Source: Halichoerus grypus (Eukaryota > Chordata > Mammalia > Carnivora > Phocidae). From it: a stretch of 64,000 nucleotides of DNA. Both the position numbers and the translations under genes were made by a program. How positions within the stretch are numbered: position 1 is the first letter of the stretch; each line of letters opens with the position of its first letter. The stretch is taken from NCBI RefSeq assembly GCF_964656455.1, contig NC_135718.1, positions 132,973,966-133,037,965 of the forward strand, read 5' to 3'. The notes under the pieces are model-generated. The model saw only the letters and a list, made by a program, of their open reading frames with translations, did no database searches and had not been told where the DNA came from. This document shows positions 10,616 to 22,340 of the stretch, piece after piece.

Positions 10616-10672
10616 CAAGAAAAGTCTTTAACCAACTGAGCCACCCAGGCGCCCTCAAGAAAAGTCTTTAAA
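10616..10672 (-). mobile_element. Head-only CAN-SINE remnant between target duplications
   Basis: Only the first ~25 bases of a SINEC head remain (minus orientation, CCAACTGAGCCACCCAGGCG at 10632-10651 and CCCT after it). CAAGAAAAGTCTTTAA lies at 10616-10631 and again at 10656-10671. The middle, the CT-rich part and the poly(A) tail are absent. L1-mediated insertion loses 5' ends, not 3' ends, so a later internal deletion is likely. CTTTAA in the duplication and CTTAA in the SINE are similar, which fits deletion at a microhomology. Confidence 0.85.
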
Positions 10673-11123
10673 CCCTATCTGTTCTTAAACCTTAAGAGAA
10701 CTATTTTGGTCTCACCTAAAGAACTTGCATTTCTTGTTTCCGTACCTTCTTTTAGTTCAGCTATCTAGGTACCAAGCTTTTTTCACCTCCCCAGAACTTG
10801 GAAATCATTCCCAAATTCATAGCAGAGCTATGATTTCACATTTATTTTCTTTCTAATTTGTTAGAGACTTTTTAGTGGGCTCTTAAAAAGTATTCATTGA
10901 ATGAAGTTTTGAATATCGCGTAACTTAAAAACTCTTTGTAAGACATATATTTACTTCTTGTACCAAAATTTTAAGATTTACAAAAAGAATTAAATTTGTA
11001 CAAAGTGATAAAAATGACTTAGATGATTTAAAGTGCCTTTCATCAGTGAAATTCTAGAAAGGTATGCATAAGCAAGTCCATGTATACCACAATTTTTCTT
11101 AAGGGGAATTTGTGATTAAGCAA
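10673..11123. other. Unique stretch, nothing supported
   Basis: No repeat, exon or motif recognised. Confidence 0.45.
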
Positions 11124-11343
11124 GGATTCTTCTTTTTTTTTTTTTAAAAGATTTTATTTATTTATGTATTAGAGAGCGAGCGAGAGAGAAACAGCATGAG
11201 AGGGGAGAAGGTCAGAGGGAGAAGCAGGCTCCTTGCTGAGCTGGGAGCCCGATGTGGGACTCGATCCCAGGACTCCAGGATCATGACCTGAGCCGAAGGC
11301 AGTCGCTTAACCAACTGAGCCACCAGGCACCCCGGATTCTTCT
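11124..11343 (-). mobile_element. CAN-SINE, older subfamily
   Basis: Antisense SINEC. The T-run and AATAA-type tail lie at 11134-11165, and the head ends near 11333 in CCACCAGGCACCCC. Its middle (GAGCGAGCGAGAGAGAAACAG, AGCTGGGAGCCCGATGTGGG) differs from the majority type in the window and looks like another subfamily. A 10-bp duplication GGATTCTTCT flanks it at 11124-11133 and 11334-11343. Confidence 0.93.
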
Positions 11344-14300
11344 GTTATATAGCTTCTCAGTGCTCTAAACTGAAGAGTTCTTAATATATACTCTTTAAGC
11401 AACATGACATACTCAGGATCTTTCTCACAGATTCCTTTATGGCTTTATGACTTAACTTGATAAACTAATCCATGTTAATTTGATCTCCATTACATAACAC
11501 TCAGCCAGAGACCATGGTTTCTCTTAGCACATCGGATGAAACTTGTATGGTTTTCAAGTTTGACTAGCTGAAGAAATTCTGCAATAACCATTTTTGGGCA
11601 AAATACTTTGAGTGTGATCTTTATTGACTTTCAAATCACATTACCTAATTGTATTCTCTGTTTTTACATTAGGGCCATCTATCCAGCTACTGTTTTTAAA
11701 GCTATCACTATACATTTACAAATATACTATCCTATATACATATACAAACTGAATGTGATTGATGGCAGTCTGATACTGTCCCAACTTAATTCCAATTTTT
11801 ATAAGAGGCCTAAATATTATTTAAATAAATAAAACTTATCTCCTAAATAACATACTAAAAATTCATGTTTTTAAAAGGATAATTTAAATTCCATTAAAGA
11901 GACACCATTCATTCAGAAAGCATTTATTCCCTATCAGGTGAACTGTAACTTCTGCCTCTTTAGACAGCATCTGACTCCTTATAGATTTCAATATTATTAT
12001 ATTTTTTGTGTGCCAGAGATATGGAAATGAAACTAATTAGGATGACAAGACTCTGTCTTCTTTTGGTGAAAAAAAACAACATCCAAATAGATACACATCC
12101 TATATAAAGCATGGTTACATGAAAAAAAGTCATATGCCAGGAACAGGTTTGTGAGTAAATATGTTATTGGTAAATTCATATTCAATATGTCCTTTATAAA
12201 CCTTACATAGACTCACGCACGGACACAAAAAATAAAAAACACAAGAAATAAATTTGTCCTACATGGGCCAATGTGGGCTTAAATTGTAGTTGCATTTTAA
12301 AATATGAGGGTAGTAGAATTTTGGATTGACAGAAACATTTAACTATGTATTGTACTAATCCTTACTGATGAAATCCATTTGTATGCAGCCCTAAAGAAAC
12401 ATTGAATGCAAATCTCATATTTAATCCTCTAAAGGAGCTCAAGGGTAATTGTACTGAAAAGAATACTTATTCTGAAGTATGACTCATTACCTGATTTTAT
12501 TTTCTTCATTGTCTTGGATACAAATTATATTTTGATTTCATATTCTCTCTCGTCATATATTTCACATGCTTGCTTTGCAGATGATGCTTTAAGAAAAATG
12601 AGTTTTAAAATACTTACATATGATTTGTATTTAAAAATATCACTGATATTAAAGCTATGCCTCTTAAAGTCAAATTGCCATGTGCAAAAGATCTTTTAAA
12701 ATATGAAGTTTTCTTTGCGTTTTATGTATTAGATTTCTAACTGTGTACATAATTTTTCAGTTGTATATTGTTTTTTGAGCACAACTGTAGTGGGTTATCA
12801 TGATTACTAGTTTTATATTTATATTTTTTAGGGTCACTTGAGGATTGTTTTAGAAATCTGAAATATTAAAAATGCAATTTGTCTACCAAATAACTTACTA
12901 AGAATATAGTATTATTTCATATGTTCCTTAGACATAAAATTCCACAGCAGTTATAGCTCCTCGACTTGGTAGATCAGCAGAGATGATCTTGCAAAGAGTA
13001 TGACATGGTTATTGGTCAGATATCATTTATCTGTGTGTTTGTCAAGCAGTTTCAAAGCATTTTAACAAAAGAAACTATTCAAAAAATTAGTGATTCAGTT
13101 CGATTCATTATTTCCCCTACCTACAGAGTTGAGATCCATTTTATTATCTAGTATTAGAGTAATAACCATTTAGCTGCTGATAATGACATATGGGGACTAC
13201 ACCTTTCATGTTTGAGATAACATCTGGACTCAGTGGGAAAGAGTACAGTGAATCCAGGAGGGGAAATGGGATGAATGAACCGTGTAAGGCACCCTATCCT
13301 GGTAACTGGGAGAAGAAAGCCTATCAGAAGATGCTGGTCACCAATATATTTGTATTCTCAAGCTGTACACTCCTATGACTTATTCAGTTCTGGAAATAAA
13401 GACAACATAATAGTAGCTTTATTTCTTAAACCCTCTTTTGTCTAGTTGTTTTTCAAAATATGGTCTGCAGATAATATTTATTAGAATCATCAGGGATTTT
13501 TTTTTGTCCAAAATGATGTTTCCTGGAGCCTACTCCAAATGTACTGAATTATAGTTCTGAAGAAAGGATCCAGGACTCTGAATTCTGAAAACACCTCTGG
13601 TGATACCTATGCATAATGAAAATTTAAAACAACTGCTCCAATAAGTTGTTCAAGATATCTCCTATCAAAATGTAGAGACTAACTATATACTTAGTCTGTG
13701 GAAATATAATAATTCCATGACTAATATCCATTTTCATTTATCATTAGGAAAAGTCCTTTGACAAACTTTGACAAAGGTGGGAATATACTACATTATTCCT
13801 ATGACCCAGTAGACATCTGATATTCAAATTCTGTCAAGTAGGTCCTTGATTTACCCCTCAGTGACCAAGTCCCTGGTTTATTCTTTTCATTCTTTCTGGG
13901 AAATAGTGGCAATCCTTAATTTTATGAATGTAGTTCAATATGATTAATTTTTTTCTTCCTAATTCCTTTTTATAACCTTTTTAATCAGCTGACTCTGAAT
14001 GCTTATATATTCAATATTTCAAGATTCTTTATCATTGTATTTCACAGGTCTGATAGATGCATATCTGTAAATCCTTACTGAATCTCCATTTTATTGACCA
14101 CATAGTGCATGGTGGGCAATCTATTAACACTTGCTCCTGTATTTTGGGGATATTGTGCTCCACATCTCTAACTGGTCGTTTACTGACTGCAGCTCTCCCC
14201 ATGCACATATTTTCCCCTGTGGCGATGCAGGTTTTATTTAATTTCAACCCTTTTCCCCTATCCCAATCAAACAAATCCTCTAGCACACAAACAGTACTTG

Positions 14301-16437
14301 GAGCCAAAAGAGACCCTGCCCAGACATACACCAGGGTGATCCTTTAATACTTCTATTAGATTCATTGCTTCTATATATTGATATGTACCTAGTATATACG
14401 TTTGTGTTCTCATTAGCTCCTTCCTGGATTAGTGTATTATCTGCTTACTCCATGTATCCTATGTCTGCCTGTGCTTCTCTAGTTTACCTGCCTTTGCACA
14501 GATGGATCCCTATCCCTGGAATGTTCCCTTTTAATAAAACACTCACCCTTGTGGGATAGTACTTTTTAAAAAGAAAGGCAGTTAAAAAAAAAAAAGAAAG
14601 AAAGAAAAACTTGAGATATAGAACTAATTATGATTCTATAAAAGGGCTGAAACCAAAACAATGTGCCAACATAATTTTCATAATTTGAATTTTATACTGA
14701 TGTTAGTTATTTATGTATCTTTGTTCTGTGAAACTCTGAGCAGCTGAAGACAGGGATTGTTTTTCACCTGTGTTTATATTTACAAACCTTCACCCTATGA
14801 CTGAATTCCTGAATGAATGCATTATAGTATTTAGCAAAACTCTTATTATTCATTAGTTTTAAGAACAAATGCATCAAATCAATCAGATTTATTAAGATTA
14901 TTTCTGAATCATTAATTTTCTTTTATCCCCAAATCCTAGGTTGTATCAATGATCTGATAATTATGCTTTACAAAATGAATATTCTGAATAACCATACTTA
15001 AAATAATTTGGTTCAAATAGATATTTCCACTGTGATTATGGCATCTTGACATTTTTCTAATCTTCACTGTTACCTGATTATTTGGATATCACACTATTGT
15101 AGATTCTCCAAGTACTTTTTTTTTTTCTGGTTGGTTATTTATTTTTTTTAGATTTAGTTGCAACTAAAGGTTTTTTCGTATTTTAAGTCTTTTTTATTTT
15201 TTATATCAAAATTCTCTGATTTACTAGTTCTGGGGCTCTATGACCCATAACTTTTTCGGAGAGAATCTTCTCTAATCATTAAATTCTAAATATGTAAGTT
15301 AAAACACTCTTTTTTGAGCTAGAGTAAGGTGATACATGTTTCACTTCTTCCTAAAATAATATTCAAAACCTGTTAACATGATGTTAATTTCCAGTGTGAA
15401 TAATTACACCATCCTTTATAAAAAGTAAAACACAAATTCCCTTATTTGGATCTGATTGTTGTTGAAATAAATTTCTAAAGAACAAAAGGGAAAAAATAAG
15501 AAAAGATAAGCAAACCAAAACAGTATGTAATCAAATGTAAAAGTTAGTTTTCAACAACCCTGGAAAGTATAATCAAGGAAATACAGATATTAACTAAAAT
15601 GGTATTTAAAGTGGCATGCGTCTGCCCTCAGTATTTGTACGTCTAGGACCTCATGCCAGTGCATATTTTCTTTCCTTGGCATGTACCCCTGTGTCACTCA
15701 CTGAAGCTCTGCATCCTCTGCATCCTGTGTTGATTCCTGTTCTCCTGAAGGTCATTGGTGCTGTTGCTGCCCTCCTTCATTTTAGAGCACTGCCCTTCGT
15801 GTGGCCCTTCCTAAACTTCTTTTGCAGAAGACAGCTTTTCAATTTCCTAACATAGTGCAAATCATTTTCTAAATATCAAAAGTGATTCACTCTTTAAGTA
15901 TTTCACCCCCTTTCCATAAAGAAATGGGGAGTTCCTCTTCATTTCCCTGGTTAATAGATCAGGAAGGATTTTAACTAAGTGGTCTGCTAAAGAAATTTGC
16001 CTCTCTAGCTGTTATCCAGTTTATCTGGAAAATGCTCAAGCAGTTTTCCTTTATATCCACTCAATATGAGTTTCTGACTATTTAGGACATTACCTGACGG
16101 GTTCAGCATAGTTTTTAAGATCCAACCCTGTTATAGAACTCAGTCCCTGGCATTTCTGCCTTTGCCCGAGGGATAGTTTTCTGTGGAGACTCATTGAGAA
16201 CTTACGTATATTGAAAGCTATCAGCCTGCCTGATAATCAGGGTATAGCAGTGCATATCTATAAGTTATTGCCCATTTTGTGGCCTTATTAATGAAGTTTG
16301 AGCCTTTATTTGGCACAGAACAGAAACTGAAAATAAAACAAGATGATTTGACAACACTTTGAACTAAAAGCTGAACTTTGGTAAGATTTAGGATATCAGC
16401 ATCTATAACTTATTGCAATAGACTTTAAAATGTTTTC
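11344..16437. other. Long unique AT-rich stretch with few features
   Basis: Five kilobases without a SINE or a clear L1. An A/GAAA-rich run at 14585-14610 is a simple repeat. A weak L2-like phrase, CCTGCCTTTGCACAGATGGA with CCCTGGAATGTTCCC after it, lies at about 14488-14530. Open frames at 14032-14347 on both strands overlap and resemble nothing I know. No exon can be supported. Confidence 0.45.
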
Positions 16438-16937
16438 CTTCAATTATTCATTCAAGAAAAGGTTACTGAATGCCAATTATATGCTAGATGTTGTTCTATG
16501 CATTGGGAATACATTAGTGAACAGAAGAGATAAAATCATTTACTCATGAAGCTTACATAACTAGAGGGAGTAGAAAGATGATATAAAATAAACATAACAA
16601 TTAAGCAAATTATATAACATTTTAGAGATTGAAATGAGATTAAAATAATAAAAGAGAGCAGGGTACAATTCTTCTGTTATGCTCGCTGGGAAAGGAGGTT
16701 GCAATGTTGAATAGAGTAGTTGGAATAGACCCCATGAGAAGGTAAAATTGATCTAAGACTTGAGGAGGGCAAGAGTTTATCATTATGATGTCTGAGAAAA
16801 AATAGTCCAATCAGAGGCAACAGCTGGTGCACAGGCCTGAAATCTTGTATATTAAGGGATCCAGTATGGCTGGAGCAGAGTAAGCAGGGAGGAGAGCACT
16901 ATGATTTGGGGAGAAAAGAGATATAAGAATTAGAGAC
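16438..16937 (-). mobile_element. L2 LINE, 3' part, antisense
   Basis: Read on the plus strand it opens with TCAATTATTCATTCAAG (complement of the L2 terminus), followed by 'ATGCTAGATGTTGTTCTATG', 'TTGGGAATACATTAGTGAAC', 'CATGAAGCTTACATAACTAG' and later 'GGCTGGAGCAGAGTAAGCAG'. That is the usual antisense order of the L2 3' region. About 500 bp are recognisable. A T-run (16941-16961) closes it and may be a later insertion or slippage product. Confidence 0.75.
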
Positions 16938-17049
16938 TTTTTCTTTTTTTTTTTTTTTTTGCAGAAGGCTTAGCATGGTGCTAATGATACCAAAGATATT
17001 TGAATGATATCCACTGTTATGAATGAAAACGTTGGATGATAGAGAGTAT

Positions 17050-17475
17050 ACCAGTTGCCTATGGCTGTTACAACAAATTACTACAAAATTGGTGGCTTAA
17101 AACAACAGAAATTTATTTTCTCACATTCTGCTGGCCACAGTCTGAATCAGTGTCCTTGGGCTGAAATCAGCATGTGACATCTTTCAGTTTCTGTGGCTGC
17201 CACCAGTCCTTGGCTTGTGGCCACATCCCTCCTGTCTTCCCAGCCAGCATCTGCCAAACTCTCTGGTCTGTCTTCACATGACCGTCTCCTTTATGTGTGT
17301 CAAATCTCCCCCTGCCTCCCTCTTGTACCTACCCAGATAATCCAGAACAATCTCTCCATCTCAAACTCCTCAATTAAATCACATCTGGAAGATCTTTTTT
17401 CCACATAAGGTCACATTTACAAGTTCCACACATTAGGGCCTGCTATCTGTAGGGGCCATCATTTAGCCTACCACA
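17050..17475 (+). mobile_element. Solo LTR of an ancient ERV-L element (MLT2-like)
   Basis: About 425 bp match the MLT2 type of LTR in order: 'CAGTTGCCTATGGCTGTTAC', 'TGGTGGCTTAAAACAACAG', 'TTTATTTTCTCACATTCTG', 'CTGAAATCAGCATGTGACA', 'CCTTGGCTTGTGGCCACATC', 'TCTTCACATGACCGTCTCC', 'CAGATAATCCAGAACAATCTC', 'CACATAAGGTCACATTTACA', and the closing 'GCCTACCACA'. No internal retroviral sequence follows on either side, so this is a solo LTR left by recombination. The family name is from memory of the consensus and should be checked. Confidence 0.75.
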
Positions 17476-18918
17476 AGGAGTTAGGGAATTAGGGTATCAC
17501 TGCAATTTTAAAAAGAAGATAATTAACCTAAATTTCACCTATAAAATGTACTGCGATTACTTTGTTGCAACTAACCTGAAATCCTACTTGCCTTAAGGTA
17601 GATACTATCAGCCTACAAACTTTCCAGTAATTTTATGTTTGGTTGATCACATGGCATTGCTGCCTTATAGAAGGGGTTAAACAATGTTCTAATAAAAGCC
17701 TGATTCATGGAGAGAGAAGCCTTGCTTTCTAGGATCCCAAATGACCATTATTTCTAATCAGCTTCTTAGTGGTTCTCCTCTTCCTGGCAAAAAAAAATGC
17801 ATGTGAAGGACAAGTTTATATTGGAAACCTTTTCAATAGATACAACTGGTAGTTATGAATTTAACCTATCTTGTTCTTACAAACTTCCACAATTTAATCT
17901 TCTTTATCCAAGCATACCCACTGAAGAATTTAAGATTTTACTAGATTTTGTTGGCCTTGAGTTTAAAAGGCTGACATCCTGGGGTTTACACCCTATACAC
18001 TACATATCCTTCCTGATGGGCCTTACATCTAGAAGCCTATGGTGTTATTTCATTTATTTATTTTTAAGCAAAAATTATTCTAAGTCAAATAAATACAGTG
18101 TTATACCGATGAATGTGTTGAGCAAAACCATCCTGCTTTGAAGTACTCCTGAAATGAATGAACAAAGGAAAAAACTTAGAATGTACTGCTAATTCTATTT
18201 ATATGTTAGACTTTCATAGGATTCCTTTCTTGTCAAGAGAGCCTAGCAATGCTCCAGGAAAAGCTTGATTATTCAGGGAGAGAGTCCAGAATTTAGAATT
18301 ATTACCAGAAGAGATTAGTGTTTTGGACTTTGGTTGGACCTCTGGTCTTCTGCCTTGCTGTGGCACCTGTGAACCCATACAAGATGTATATGGCATAGGG
18401 TAAGGTGGTCACCACGCCCTACCTGGGATACTGAGGCCATCAGTGGCCATGAAAACTGTCTCCTGGAGATTAAGCTTTCTGGCTCCTCGTCCCTGGCTCT
18501 GGAGCCATTGCTTTTCTACACTCTGCAATTCTGCACTGTGAGCACAGACCTGCCCTTTCTGCTCTGCTTTCCAGAAACTTCACAACATAGCTAGTGGGCC
18601 ACAGGAAGAAATTTTTCTTTGCACTTTTAAATTGTAAATGTAGTATGTCATACGATTTAATTGTAGTATATCATATTATTCTTCAATTACTGGGTTATTT
18701 TGATTGTCCATAAAACTCTTAAATGTTACTTCCTCTATAAAATCATCTAAATCTAAATTAAAATGTGGTAGGAGGTAACTCTAGTCCTCCTTACTATACC
18801 TATTATGAAATATGCTTCAGTTTCTCCTTTGTTAATAATTTACATTCATGCGTGCATTTCTTTAATCATTTGAGCAGTGTTTTTTGGGGGTGGTGGGGTT
18901 CTAATTATACATTTCTAC
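17476..18918. other. Unclassified stretch, no supported gene
   Basis: Contains a 114-codon plus-strand open frame (17797-18141) that I do not recognise and that lacks exon signals. A more GC-rich segment at about 18300-18610 may be an unnamed old repeat or LTR. Confidence 0.4.
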
Positions 18919-19154
18919 AATCTCAGCAATTCTTTTTTTTTTTTTTTTTTTAAGATTTTATTTATTTGACAGAGAGAGAGAGAGACAGCGAGAGAGGGAA
19001 CACAAGCAGGGGGAGTGGGAGAGGGAGAAGCAGGCTTCCCGCTGAGCAGGGAGCCCGATGTGGGGCTCGATCCCAGGACCCTGGGATCACGACCTGAGCT
19101 GAAGGCAGAGGCTTAACCACTGAGCCACCCAGGCGCCCAATCTCGGCAATTCTT
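18919..19154 (-). mobile_element. Young CAN-SINE with 16-bp target duplication
   Basis: Antisense SINEC, body 18935-19138, with a 22-base T-run at its tail. It is flanked by AATCTCAGCAATTCTT (18919-18934) and AATCTCGGCAATTCTT (19139-19154), a single mismatch that may be a CpG-linked change. Confidence 0.95.
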
Positions 19155-19161
19155 ACTGAGT

Positions 19162-19191
19162 CGTGTGTGTGTGTGTGTGTGTGTGTGTGTC
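19162..19191. repeat. (GT)n microsatellite
   Basis: About fourteen pure GT units just beside the preceding SINE's right target duplication. Long and uninterrupted, so a likely polymorphic marker. Confidence 0.95.
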
Positions 19192-20079
19192 TGACAGGAA
19201 TATAGGCATATTTCTTTTACATCATGCAGTTTCTAGCACAAAGGGACACTTAAAAAAATTGCTTCCTGATAACAGTGATTTTGCAAAGTAGCAGTCATTT
19301 GATTTAAGCACATGCAAATTCCACTTCAGTTAGCAGAACTAGAGATTTAAATGTAATCATTTTAAATGAATACAAATTCTTGGAAAATTCAAAATATCGA
19401 ATGACTAGCACTATCACATTGGAAAATTATGTGGTATAACATTGATGTTTACAGCAGCTTTCATAATATAATTGCAAAGTCAGTAGATGGCACTATTTGT
19501 TTTATTAATAACCATTGACCACTCCCTTTACTCTTATAAAAGGTAGCTATGATAGTTTATGTTTAACAAAATTCCAAAATTGCTTATATCTATCTTACCA
19601 AATAAATTATTTTGATTGCCTATTATGATGGCTTTTTTGCCTTAATTTTATAGAATGGTTTTGAAGAAGGATATGAACATTTTTCCCCAATGTTACCACT
19701 TCTAACTTGAAATGAGTTTCAACCAGACAGATACCAAGAAAGGGTTATTACAAACAAACTTCTTTTATTAAAAGGATTATTTTTACTACTTATAAGAAAT
19801 TGTAAATTGAGAATCTGAGATAATCTAACATGTTCTGATCTGACAGAATTCATTTCAACCTCCAAATCTGGACATTCACACAAAGTCTGTATTGATTAAA
19901 CAACAAAACAAAATACAAACCAAAATTTGGGCAGGTGAAATGATGGTGCATTTCATAAAAGACAACTATGTGGAGGAATCAGAACAAATGCTTTTATAGA
20001 GTAGAATAGTGCAAGAAACCAGAGAACCCATAAGCAAATGCAGTATTTTATATGAAAGTAACTGATGTAAATTATAATG
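19192..20079. other. Unique stretch with one CTCF-like site
   Basis: No repeat family recognised. The motif at 19480-19493 is listed separately. Confidence 0.45.
19480..19493 (+). promoter_or_regulatory. CTCF-like binding motif
   Basis: TCAGTAGATGGCAC matches 13 of 14 positions of the CTCF core CCASYAGRKGGCRS (only the first base differs), with the motif on the plus strand. It lies in non-repeat AT-rich sequence and points the same way as the motif at 6021. Sequence alone does not show binding. Confidence 0.45.
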
Positions 20080-20470
20080 TGTGATGGTTTATTTTTTGTG
20101 TCAAGTTGGCTAGACTTTGGTCCTAGTTGTTTGGTCAAACACAAGTCTACATGTTTCTGTGAAGGTATTTTGTAGATGTGAGTAACATTTACAATCAGTT
20201 GACTTTAAGAAGATTCCCCTCAGTAATAGGGATGGGCCTTATCCAATCACTTGAAGGCATTTAGAGCAAAAACTGAGGTTTCCCCGAGAAAAAGGAATTC
20301 TGACTTAAGACTGTAACATAGAAATCCTGCCTGAGTTCCCCCAGCTACCAGCCCGCCTTATAGATTTCATACTTGCCTGTCCCCACAGTTGTGTGAGAAA
20401 TTCCTTAAAATGTCTCTCTCTAATTATCTGTTTGCATTGTTTGTTTCTCTAATGAACCTTGACTGATATA
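20080..20470 (+). mobile_element. Solo LTR-like ancient element
   Basis: About 390 bp with the layout of a mammalian-wide LTR: start TGTGATGGTTTATTTTTTGT, then 'GTCAAGTTGGCTAGACTTTG', 'TTTCTGTGAAGGTATTTTG', 'GGGATGGGCCTTATCCAATC', 'TTGTGTGAGAAATTCCTTA', and end 'TTTCTCTAATGAACCTTGAC' followed by TGATATA. I know the consensus as a dispersed LTR but cannot name the family with certainty. There is no internal viral sequence beside it. Confidence 0.65.
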
Positions 20471-20582
20471 TAATATAAATTTATATTCAATTATAAAAAA
20501 GAAAACATTGTGTTTATGGAATGAGAGCTGGTAATAATGAAATGGGTAAGACTACGTGCTGGCCAAAAAAATTTCTGAATTT

Positions 20583-20798
20583 AAAACAATAATGAACGGG
20601 GCACCTGGGTGGCTCAGTTGGTTGAGTGTCCAACTGTTGATTTTGGCTTGGGTCATGATCTAGGGATCCTAAGATTGAGCCCCATGTCAGGCTCCACACT
20701 TAGCAGGGAGTCAGCTCAACATTCTCCCCTCTGCCCCTTCCCTGCCTCTCTCTCTCTCAAATAAATAAATAAATCTTAAAAAATAAAACAGTAATGAA
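20583..20798 (+). mobile_element. CAN-SINE, older sense copy
   Basis: Sense SINEC, body 20597-20784, beginning GGGGCACCTGGGTGGCTCAG. The middle is of an older type (GTGTCCAACTGTTGATTTTG, CTCAACATTCTCCCCTCTG) than the majority SINEs. AAAACAATAATGAA (20583-20596) and AAAACAGTAATGAA (20785-20798) form the target duplication with one mismatch. Confidence 0.93.
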
Positions 20799-21279
20799 GG
20801 AAGAAAACCACTGAGTTATTAATAGGACAAAAAATAAAATCAAGTGGAAGAACAGGCATTAAAGTTTCCCTCAAAACTCATTAGAAATCGAAATGGAGCT
20901 TATAAAGTTATTAGAAAAGATGAAACATGGAGGATGGATCTAGGAGTTCCAATGTATGGGTGATAAGATTGCCAAAAGGAAACAACTCATTGACTATCAA
21001 GAAAAAATTGCATTAGGGAAACAAGAACCAAAGATGGCCTATAGTCCATGAGGAACAAGATGTTATTTACCTGCAGGGGAACAAACACCACGCAACCTCC
21101 GACCTCTCAACAGCACTAAGTGCTCACTGATAAGCAGTGAGCAAAACTGCAGAATATTAATGGGGAAAGAAGACTGAGCCAAGAATTGTATAACTGAACA
21201 AAATATCATTCATGTTCAAGAGCAAAGCAAAGATAGTTTCACCTCTGCAAGACATAGAACAAGGACCCTCACTTGACTC
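20799..21279. other. Unique stretch, nothing supported
   Basis: No classified repeat or exon. Confidence 0.45.
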
Positions 21280-21520
21280 TTCTGTTACACCTGCTCTTTT
21301 GGGTACTGTTGCACTCTGCTCCTTCCCCAGGTGAGCCACAGTCTTTCTCATCGGTTTCTTGGAGTTGTGCTTATTGCTCCCTCTGTCTGGAACACTCTTC
21401 TTTCTTGCTCCACTTTGTACAGCCTTGCTATTTTCAGATCTCAAGTAAAACCAACCAACAAACCAAGCTCTGATTCCTCTGCACAGAAAAGTGTACTCTC
21501 AGCCTCTAAAACAAAATGAG
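21280..21520 (+). mobile_element. L2 LINE fragment
   Basis: Diverged sense L2 3'-region sequence. 'TTGCTCCCTCTGTCTGGAAC' followed by ACTCTTCTTTC is a typical L2 phrase, and 'ATTTTCAGATCTCAAG' sits where the family has the 'CTTTCAGGTCTCAGC' type block. Short overlapping frames here are by-products. Confidence 0.5.
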
Positions 21521-21554
21521 CTAGTATTCCTCTTCTGTGCTCCTCTTTTTTTCC

Positions 21555-22340
21555 CCCTTTTCATTTTGCTTTTACTGAGGTATAATTTATATACAATAAA
21601 GTACACCCATTTGTGTGAGTTTTGAAAAATCAATATACTCAAGTCACCATCACAATTACCAAATACAGAACATTTCTATTACCACCCCCCACAAATTCCC
21701 TTATAGCTGTACCCAGGTAATCCCTCCCCCCATCTCAGGCAATCACTGATTTACTTTCTTTCATAGACATTAACTTTATCTTTTCTAGACTTTCATGTAA
21801 ATGGAAACATACAGCATGTATTCTTTTGCATCTGGCTTTTTTTGTTCAGTTTATGACTTTGAAATTCAACTATGTTGTCTTATCAATGGTTCATTTCTTT
21901 TATTGCTAAGTAGTATTCCATTGTATGAATGTACCACAATTTTTTTCCATTTACAAATATTTATCCCTTACAAATCCATTTTGTTTATTATGAATAAAGA
22001 TCATATGAACATTTGCATTTGTGTAGTCTTTTTGTGGACACATGCCCTCATTTCTTTTGAGTACATAGTTAGGAGTGGAATTGTTGGTCTTATGGTGAGT
22101 GCACTTCTCCTTCTCTTTATTTCCAAGTATCCTATACCATTCTGTTTTAGGTGTGTCTTATAAATACTAATGAACAACATGACTTTTTAAAAATGTCAAA
22201 TCTGAGCACTTGTCTTTTAACGAGAGAATTTAACTTGGTCATATTCATTGAGACCTACTGTGTTTAAGCTTATTCCTACCATCTTATTTTGTGTTTTTTG
22301 TTTACCATCATTTCCTCACCCCTCCCCCATTCTGCATTTA
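21555..22340 (-). mobile_element. Old L1M 3' region, antisense
   Basis: Read on the plus strand it follows the antisense L1M 3' sequence: 'TTTTACTGAGGTATAATTTA', 'CAATAAAGTACACCCATTTG', 'CACCATCACAATTACCAAAT', 'GGCAATCACTGATTTACTTT', 'TTGCTAAGTAGTATTCCATT', 'TTATTATGAATAAAGATCAT', and 'TAGTTAGGAGTGGAATTGTT'. The last part (22190-22340) resembles antisense L1 from further inside. It is interrupted and decayed, with no coding capacity. Confidence 0.8.

Noticed and set aside
14032..14347. Overlapping open frames of about 100 codons on both strands
   Set aside because: Opposite-strand overlap of similar length points to low stop density, not coding; neither product is recognised.
17797..18141. 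114-codon plus-strand open frame
   Set aside because: No family resemblance, no splice or promoter signal, and a composition expected of AT-rich random sequence.
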